13,944 nt of DNA from AP-15 sp036404275. GTDB taxonomy: Bacteria; Pseudomonadota; Alphaproteobacteria; ATCC43930; CGMCC-115725. Below are positions 5,731-13,944 of this stretch, piece after piece; position 1 is the first letter of the stretch; each line of letters begins with the position of its first letter. The DNA lies in assembly GCA_036404275.1 (NCBI GenBank), contig DASXAM010000065.1:1-13944 (forward strand). The letters are read 5' to 3'. Below the pieces are notes generated by a model. The model did no database searches. It had not been told where the DNA came from and saw only the letters and a list, made by a program, of their open reading frames with translations. A program made the translations under genes and the position numbers.

Positions 5731-6164
5731 ACCCCGAAATCGCCCCCGATCAAACCACCCAAAAGGTGCGCGACGCCTGCCTTTGCCTGCATCTGCAGCG
5801 GGCGGCGCGACGCGTGGCGCGGCGGTTTGACGCGGCATTCAAGCCGCTGGGGCTGAAAAGCGGCCAGTTTTCGCTGCTGATGTCGCTCAATCGCGCAGCA
5901 CCCGCCAGCATCGGCCAGGTGTCGGCGGTGCTGGCGATGGACCGCACCACCTTGACCGCAAACCTGAAGCCGCTCTGCCGACGCGGCTTTGTCGAAGTGT
6001 CGATCGACGAGACCGACAGACGCAGCCGCCGTTTGGCCTTGACTGCGTCCGGCCGCGCGCTCCTCGCGGCCGCGGTGCCGATCTGGCGCGCCACGCACGC
6101 CGCGATCGAAGGCCGGGTCGTCGAGGCCAACCGGTTGCGCGCCGATTTGCGCGCGCTCTGCTGA
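5724..6164 (+). CDS. MarR-family transcriptional regulator
   Basis: A 146-residue winged-helix regulator; such proteins bind palindromic DNA as dimers and usually release it on contact with a phenolic or other small ligand or an oxidant. The helix-turn-helix runs through SIGQVSAVLAMDRTTLTANLKPLCRRGFVE (about residues 62-91), and the wing carries DETDRRSRRLALT, with the Asp-Arg pair typical of the family, followed by TASGRALL. The start is GTG 5724, giving MSNPEIAPD. I see no Shine-Dalgarno before it, and the predicted -10 box ends only six bases upstream, so the message may be leaderless. Several cysteines (Cys19 and Cys21, plus one mid-domain and the last residue) could allow redox sensing, which is speculation. 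It is divergent from the MoaD-like operon and converges on thiD with a nine-base gap. Confidence 0.93.
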   Translation: MSNPEIAPDQTTQKVRDACLCLHLQRAARRVARRFDAAFKPLGLKSGQFSLLMSLNRAAPASIGQVSAVLAMDRTTLTANLKPLCRRGFVEVSIDETDRRSRRLALTASGRALLAAAVPIWRATHAAIEGRVVEANRLRADLRALC

Positions 6165-6173
6165 GACCGCCGG

Positions 6174-6970
6174 TCAGCGCGCCCGCAGCGGATGAGCGTG
6201 GTCGAGCGGGCCGTGACCGCGACCGAGACCGGGGGCGGAGAGAATGGCGCGCCGGACATAGTCTCGGGCGCGGTCGATCGCGGCTTCGATGTCGAGCCGT
6301 TGCGCGAGCCCGACGGCGATCGCCGAGGCGAGAGTGCAACCGGTGCCGTGGGTATGACGGCTGTCGATACGCGGCCTTTGCCAGACCCGGAACCCGGTCT
6401 CAGTGGCGAGCACATCGGTCACCGTGCCGCCGGCGAGATGCCCGCCCTTGACGAGCGCCGCGCGGCAGCCGAGCCGTAGCAGGGCTTCGCCGGCACGGCG
6501 CATCGCGGCGACATCGCCGATCGTCATCTCACAAAGAATCTCGGCCTCGGGCAGGTTCGGGGTCAGCACCGTCGCGCGCGGGATCAGCCGCTGTTTCAAA
6601 GTTTCGATGGCCTCGGGCTCGATCAGTCGCGCACCGCCCTTGGCCGCCATCACCGGGTCGACGACGAGGGGGATCGCGGCGGCGCGCTCCTCCAACACCG
6701 CGGCGACAGTTTCGATGACCGCCGCATCGTGCAGCATCCCGGTCTTGACCGCGTCGGCGCCGATATCATCGAGCACAATTTCGATCTGCCGACGGATAAA
6801 GTCGGGCGCCACCGGCAAAACGCCAAAAACGCCTTCGGTATTCTGCGCGGTCAATGCGGTGATTGCCGTGGCGGCATAGCCGTCGAGCATCGTCACGGTC
6901 TTGATGTCGGCCTGGATGCCGGCGCCGCCTCCCGAATCCGAGCCGGCGACGATCAGGATTCGGCCGCGCA

Positions 6971-6971
<1 letters not shown>
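6174..6971 (-). CDS. thiD: Hydroxymethylpyrimidine / phosphomethylpyrimidine kinase
   Basis: This 265-residue cytoplasmic enzyme of the ribokinase superfamily phosphorylates HMP and then HMP-P to HMP-PP, the pyrimidine half of thiamine. Key stretches: AGSDSGGGAGIQADIKT at residues 9-25 (substrate loop), TAQNTEGV at 41-48, VVDPVM at 103-108, TPNLPEAE at 137-144, VKGGH at 174-178 and the anion-hole motif HGTGCT at 208-213, with the catalytic-site Cys212. The length fits ThiD (about 260-270). The start is GTG, whose first base is the last base of the glmM stop codon (TAGTG), so translation is probably coupled to glmM. No TPP riboswitch precedes it, so any thiamine control would have to come from elsewhere. 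It is the last gene of the minus-strand block. Confidence 0.96.
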
Positions 6972-8368
<1,397 letters not shown>

Positions 8369-8458
8369 CGCCTCCCCCAGCCGTGACAACCGATCCGCAC
8401 GCGAGCAATGCGCGAACAATGCTGAGCGGATCAAATCACAGGATCGTGAAATTTTTTA

Positions 8459-8493
8459 GGCACGCGAAGCCGTTGGCGTGCCAGCGGCACGCC
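8459..8493 (-). repeat. Three mutually complementary arms in the ftsH-glmM gap
   Basis: In minus-strand order, GGCGTGCC (8493-8486) pairs perfectly with GGCACGCC (8482-8475) over a three-base loop. The second arm can instead pair with GCGTGCC (8465-8459) over a ten-base loop. The two hairpins exclude each other. TAAAAAATTT follows rather than a T run, so neither is a classical terminator. They may shape ftsH 3'-end formation or glmM expression; the remaining bases of this gap up to the glmM ribosome site show no clear promoter. Confidence 0.6.
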
Positions 8494-8517
8494 GCCATAA
8501 GCCGTCGGAACGGGCCG

Positions 8518-10440
<1,923 letters not shown>

Positions 10441-10551
10441 CGCGACAGCCTTTCACACCGAACCGGGCACCACGCGCCAGTCCAGCCTACGCCATCCGGC
10501 CCCGGCCCGCGACAGTTTTCGCCCAGTCCAAAACATAAGACGCGGGCCCGG

Positions 10552-11850
10552 TTAAACAACCGCAAAGCCAGCGCCGGTCAAAGAATTGACAGGCCGAAGG
10601 ACGATTTGCGGCGGCGCCCCGGCGCCGATGCGCCGATACCCGAGATGAGAAACGGCGGCGAGCCCGTCGGCGTCCCAGACCGCCGGCAAAATCGGGTAGA
10701 GGAGCCGCGGCAACCCGCCCGGCCGCTCCGCTTTGCAGCCCAAAGCGCGAGCTCCCTCGAACCCGAGATAATCGATTTCGACGGTTTCGGGCGCTTTGTC
10801 GTCGGAAATAATCAGAAAACGCCGGTCCCAAGACCGGTTTTCGCCAGGTGCGAGCGCGACCCGACCCTCGGCGGCGGCCAGCTCGCGCAGCACCAGCAAA
10901 CGGCCGCGCCACGGAACAAAACGACAGCCGCCGAGCGTGCGTGGTGCGGGCTGGCCGCCGCAGAGCGCATCGTGCAAACGTGCCATGCGTTCGCGTCGTG
11001 GCGGGTAGGCGGCGCCGCCGATCGTCGTGGTCATGGCCGCCAGAGCGCGCAAGGCGGCGGCGCTCGGGGTGGCCCGGAAGAGGCCGAGGTCGAGCATGCC
11101 GAACCCGGCCGGATGCAATGCCGCGCTGCGAGCGAGGAGCCGGTCGGCGGCGTGTTCGCGCAGCGCCCGCTGATGCCCGAGCGCCGCGACTGCCGTCGCT
11201 GTGACGGCGGTGCCGCTCTTCAGCCGCAGTCGCGCGCGCTCATAGGCCGGGTCGCGATTACTCGGGTCGGTAATAAAAGGCTGGTCTTCGGCGACGAGAA
11301 AGGCGACCAGGCGGTCGTGCCCGATGCCCAGCAGCGGCCGCAGGATCCGGCAATGCTCGATCTCGCGGACCGCCGACATGCCGGCCAGGCCGTCGATGCC
11401 GCTGTTGGCCCGCCAGCGGATCAGATGCGTCTCGATCTGGTCGTCGCGATGATGCGCGGTCAGCAAATGCAAGCAGCCATGGTCGCGGCACCAGTCAGCA
11501 AGAAGACGGTAGCGCGCGTGGCGCGCCGCCGCCTGGATCCCGCTGCGCGGCTTCGGCCCGGTCCAGACCAGCACCTCATGCCGAATCGACCGGGCGGCAA
11601 GCCAACCGCGCAGCCGGCGCAGCTCTTCGGCACTTTCCGCGCGCAGCCCGTGATCGACGCTCAACGCTCTGATCTCGCCGCCGCGCGCCCGCGCCCAGCG
11701 GTCTGCAAGGATCGCTAGCGCCAAGCTGTCCGCGCCGCCCGACACCGCGACCGCAACCAGCGGCCGGGTCTCGAACCTGGCGAGCTTGTCGAGCGCCGCG
11801 CCGAGCTCGGTGACGCTGAACGGTTCTGCTGCTCCGGCCTTGTTCAGCAA
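10552..11850 (-). CDS. tilS: tRNA(Ile)-lysidine synthase
   Basis: TilS attaches lysine to C34 of the tRNA-Ile with CAU anticodon, changing it to read AUA and to be charged with isoleucine; it is normally essential. The 432-residue product has the N-type ATP-pyrophosphatase P-loop SGGADS at residues 37-42, then LSVDHGLRAES, the IQAAARHARYRLL stretch, AHHRDDQIET, and the RPLLGI segment, all in TilS order. A less conserved C-terminal region follows. The start is the weak point: the best N-terminus uses TTG 11850, inside the last codons of cpoB (the TTGCTGA overlap contains the cpoB stop), with only GGAAAAAAAG upstream. A start slightly further in is possible. The overlap suggests translational coupling to cpoB. 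Confidence 0.94.
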   Translation of the reverse strand: MLNKAGAAEPFSVTELGAALDKLARFETRPLVAVAVSGGADSLALAILADRWARARGGEIRALSVDHGLRAESAEELRRLRGWLAARSIRHEVLVWTGPKPRSGIQAAARHARYRLLADWCRDHGCLHLLTAHHRDDQIETHLIRWRANSGIDGLAGMSAVREIEHCRILRPLLGIGHDRLVAFLVAEDQPFITDPSNRDPAYERARLRLKSGTAVTATAVAALGHQRALREHAADRLLARSAALHPAGFGMLDLGLFRATPSAAALRALAAMTTTIGGAAYPPRRERMARLHDALCGGQPAPRTLGGCRFVPWRGRLLVLRELAAAEGRVALAPGENRSWDRRFLIISDDKAPETVEIDYLGFEGARALGCKAERPGGLPRLLYPILPAVWDADGLAAVSHLGYRRIGAGAPPQIVLRPVNSLTGAGFAVV

Positions 11851-12884
11851 CCGAGCCGCTTTTTTTCCGCCATCGACCGCTCCTTGACCGCGCTTCCCGG
11901 ATGCGGGAAATCATGGTCGAGCTGCGAGAGGGCGACACAAGCGTTCTGCTTCTGGTTTTCGCGGGAAAGCGCGGTGGCGAGCCCCAGCAATTGCTCCGGC
12001 GCCTTGGCCCCTTTTGGATAACGCTTGTATCCCTCGGCAAAGGCCGCGGCAGCCTCCGCGTTTCGGCCGCGCTTCAAATAAACCTCACCGAGCCAATACT
12101 GCGCATTGCCGGCCAGCGAGTGGTTCGGGTGCTCGGCAACAAAATTTCGCAACGCCTCTTCGGCTGCCGGGTAATTCGCCTTCCGGACGAGACCAAAGGC
12201 GGCGTTGTACTGGTCGAAGGCCGATCCGCCCGGCAAGCCGCCGGCTGCCGGCGGCCGCAAATTGCCGCTGGCAGCCGCGACATTGGTTCGCGACGGGGTC
12301 AACCGCGTCGGCTCTGGCGGCGTATCGGGCGGGGTGCGGGCGAAGGCGTCGGGCGGCGGCAACGGGGGCGGCGTCAGAGTACCGCCATCGGACGAGTAAG
12401 GCGGCGGTGGACCGACCGGCGGCGGCGGGCTGTCGATTGCTTCGGGTGCCGGCGGCGTAAAGGCCCGCGCGTGCCGCGGCGGCTGGGGCGCCGGCGGCGG
12501 CATCGCCGTTCCTTGCCCGGAGGCCTGGCCAAGCTGACCGAAACGCACATCGATATCGCTGTTGATCTGCTCGAGGCGCTGGCGGAGCTGCTCGACCTGA
12601 TTGGTTTCGTTTTCGACCTTGCCGGTCAGGTCGCGCATTTCCTGTTCGAGCCGATCCATCCGTACTTGGGTGTTGACCGCGATATTGCCGCTTGCAGGAA
12701 AGCCGCCGCCCGCCGCGGAGCCGCCGTAGATCTGCCGTTGCAGCATGCTGAGGTCGCGTTCGAGGCGGTCGAGGCGCTCCTGCGTCGAGGCGTCCTGCGC
12801 CCGCGCCGGCAACGCGGCGAAGGCAAAAAACGCCAGCATCAGGATCGGACAGGCGCGCGACGGCAACGATATCGAACACATCAT
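11844..12884 (-). CDS. cpoB: Cell division coordinator CpoB (YbgF), Tol-Pal system periplasmic protein
   Basis: CpoB links peptidoglycan synthesis to Tol-driven outer-membrane constriction. The 346-residue protein has a signal peptide ending ALPARA before Gln30, and an N-terminal coiled coil with heptad-like leucines (ERLDRLERDLSMLQRQI, then RMDRLEQEMRDLTGKV and QVEQLRQRLEQI, to about residue 110). A long proline-rich linker follows to about residue 220. C-terminal TPR repeats begin at SAFDQYNAAFGLV, with GNAQYWLGEVY and AAAAFAEGYKRYP, the usual trimerisation and TolA-binding layout. It is longer than the E. coli protein (263), mostly from the linker. The start is ATG 12884 (ATGATG), with GAGAGG six bases upstream; the frame stays open further, but that part is not protein-like. 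It lies 112 bases after pal, and its stop overlaps the tilS start. Confidence 0.95.
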   Translation of the reverse strand: MMCSISLPSRACPILMLAFFAFAALPARAQDASTQERLDRLERDLSMLQRQIYGGSAAGGGFPASGNIAVNTQVRMDRLEQEMRDLTGKVENETNQVEQLRQRLEQINSDIDVRFGQLGQASGQGTAMPPPAPQPPRHARAFTPPAPEAIDSPPPPVGPPPPYSSDGGTLTPPPLPPPDAFARTPPDTPPEPTRLTPSRTNVAAASGNLRPPAAGGLPGGSAFDQYNAAFGLVRKANYPAAEEALRNFVAEHPNHSLAGNAQYWLGEVYLKRGRNAEAAAAFAEGYKRYPKGAKAPEQLLGLATALSRENQKQNACVALSQLDHDFPHPGSAVKERSMAEKKRLGC

Positions 12885-12996
12885 CAGGGGCCTCTCGAAT
12901 CCGCGGCAGGGCCCGGGGGCGGCCCTCGACGCGGCGCGGAATCGCTGGAGGCTCGGTGCTAGGATCGGTTTAGGGCAAAAAGACGGCGCCCGTGGC

Positions 12997-13491
12997 CTAC
13001 TGCACGGTGGTGATCGCGACGCGGTTTTGCGCCCAGGCCTCCTCGTTGGAGCCGACCACGATCGGCCGCTCTTTGCCGTAGCTGATCGTGCCGATTCGCG
13101 AGGCCGGGATGCCCGCCGCAACCAAGACGTTTTTGGCGGCCTGCGCGCGCCGCTCGCCGAGGGCGAGGTTGTACTCGCGCGTGCCGCGCTCGTCGCAATG
13201 GCCTTCGATGCGGACGTTGACGTTCGGGTAGCGCCGCAGCCAATCGGCCTGCCGCGTCAAAATCTGTTGCGCCTCGGGACTGATGTCCGAGCGATTGAAC
13301 TCGAAGAACACCCGGTCCCCGGCGGTCGCCGCCAAATCCTGCTGCGATCCGGGCGCAAACGTGCCGGCGCCGGCTCCCGGCGGCCCGCCCGGCCCTCCCG
13401 GTCCGCCGGGGCCGGCCGGCGGCGGTGGCGGCGAGCTGCAGGCGGCGAGCAACAGCAGTCCGCCCAAGAGACCCAAGACTTTCATGCGCAT
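12997..13491 (-). CDS. pal: Peptidoglycan-associated lipoprotein Pal
   Basis: Pal anchors the outer membrane to peptidoglycan and binds TolB. The 164-residue precursor has a short lipoprotein signal with lipobox LAAC, so Cys18 would be the lipidated N-terminus; Ser-Ser after it agrees with outer-membrane sorting. Next comes a Pro/Gly-rich linker (about residues 21-43) with collagen-like GPGGPGGPGGPPG. The OmpA-like domain runs from about residue 60 to the end, with FFEFNRSDISPEAQ, the peptidoglycan-binding region VRIEGHCDERGTREYNLALGERRA and the closing ISYGKERP. The start is ATG 13491, with a G-rich AGGGGGG nine bases upstream; ATG 13485 is the alternative. It follows tolB after 48 bases in the standard Tol-Pal order. 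Confidence 0.97.
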   Translation of the reverse strand: MRMKVLGLLGGLLLLAACSSPPPPPAGPGGPGGPGGPPGAGAGTFAPGSQQDLAATAGDRVFFEFNRSDISPEAQQILTRQADWLRRYPNVNVRIEGHCDERGTREYNLALGERRAQAAKNVLVAAGIPASRIGTISYGKERPIVVGSNEEAWAQNRVAITTVQ

Positions 13492-13539
13492 TATGCTGCA
13501 CCCCCCTTTCGAAGCGGTTCGGTTATATCGTCCTGCAAA

Positions 13540-13944
13540 TCAGCGCAACAACGGCGACCAGGCCGGGTCGGACGCCGCACCCGGCGTCGGCACCTCGCGC
13601 TGATTGTACCCCGTTAAATCGACCGAATAGAGGTGCGGCGACCCACCGTTGCCGCTCGAATCGCTCGGCGACTGGCTGAAATAGATCAGCACCCTCCCGT
13701 TCGGCGCCCAGCTCGGCCCCTCGACCAGAAACCCGTTGGCCAACAATCGTTCGCCGGACCCGTCGGGCCGCATCACGCCAATCGAGAACGACCCGCCGAT
13801 CTTGGTAAAGGCGATCATGTCGCCGCGCGGCGACCATACCGGCGTGCCATATTTGCCCGAGCCGAAGCTGATACGGTGGACGCCGCTGCCGTCGGAATTC
13901 ATCACATAGAGCTGCTGCGAGCCGCCGCGGTCGGAGTTGAACAC
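13540..13944 (-). CDS. tolB: Tol-Pal system protein TolB, C-terminal part (5' end outside window)
   Basis: The last 134 residues of TolB, the periplasmic partner of Pal whose N-terminal peptide signals to TolA. The fragment shows successive beta-propeller blades with the repeating pattern D-G-S-G / W-SP-G: FNSDRGGSQQLYVMNSDGSG, then TPVWSPRGDMIAFTKI, GVMRPDGSGERLL, GPSWAPNGRVLIYF, and the ending SDPAWSP before TGA. A full TolB has roughly 430-450 residues, so about two thirds lies beyond the right edge, including the signal peptide and TolA box. Gene order tolB-pal-cpoB on one strand supports the call. Confidence 0.96.
   Translation of the reverse strand: MFNSDRGGSQQLYVMNSDGSGVHRISFGSGKYGTPVWSPRGDMIAFTKIGGSFSIGVMRPDGSGERLLANGFLVEGPSWAPNGRVLIYFSQSPSDSSGNGGSPHLYSVDLTGYNQREVPTPGAASDPAWSPLLR

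Noticed and set aside
6160..6178. Inverted repeat across the convergent marR and thiD stops
   Set aside because: Pairing needs a two-base bulge and a three-base loop and no T run follows on either strand; not enough for a shared terminator.
10441..10551. Stem of GGCCCGCG with CGCGGGCC between tilS and ftsH
   Set aside because: The eight-base arms are about 30 bases apart with no T run after them. In GC-rich DNA this is weak evidence; I also found no sigma-32-like promoter for ftsH here.
12977..12993. Small hairpin (ACGG-GCG-CCGT) followed by five T on the minus strand just after pal
   Set aside because: Only four base pairs with a three-base loop. Too weak to call a terminator, and the Tol-Pal genes on either side are normally co-transcribed.

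Overview
The window is GC-rich (I estimate about 65%) and packed with genes. It reads as chromosome of an alphaproteobacterium, probably of the Rhizobiales or Rhodospirillales. Three things point there: the gene order tolB-pal-cpoB-tilS-ftsH-glmM-thiD, a cysteine-free L31, and a small heat-shock gene behind a ROSE-type RNA thermometer. I find 16 protein genes, two of them cut by the window edges. I see no RNA genes, insertion sequences, phage genes or CRISPR array. No gap between genes exceeds about 155 bases.

Left part (1-3361). The tail of a MepA-type murein endopeptidase (+) meets, tail to tail, an orphan NitT/TauT/SsuA-like periplasmic binding protein (-). A CorA-family divalent cation channel (+) runs divergently from the binding protein and ends at a strong hairpin terminator shared with the convergent hsp20 gene (-). 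hsp20 has a sigma-32-like promoter and a three-hairpin leader whose last hairpin buries the ribosome binding site in ROSE fashion. Upstream of it lies rpmE (L31) with its own promoter.

Middle part (3435-6164). Four closely spaced minus-strand genes look like one operon: a MoaD/ThiS-like ubiquitin-fold protein ending in Gly-Gly, a cytoplasmic Asp-box beta-propeller, a YCII/DGPF protein and a PhnB-type VOC protein. A MarR regulator is divergent from them. A perfect 14-bp palindrome sits in the shared promoter region, overlapping the predicted promoters of both directions. This is the best candidate here for an uncharacterised, self-contained system; its function is unknown to me.

Right part (6174-13944, all minus). 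Transcription runs from tolB through pal, cpoB, tilS and ftsH to glmM and thiD. Tol-Pal/CpoB act in envelope constriction and outer-membrane integrity, TilS modifies tRNA-Ile, FtsH is the membrane AAA protease, GlmM makes glucosamine-1-phosphate for peptidoglycan and LPS, and ThiD acts in thiamine synthesis. folP, which sits between ftsH and glmM in E. coli, is absent; the 149-bp gap holds three mutually complementary arms instead. Start codons are varied: GTG for ftsH, thiD and marR, and probably TTG for tilS.
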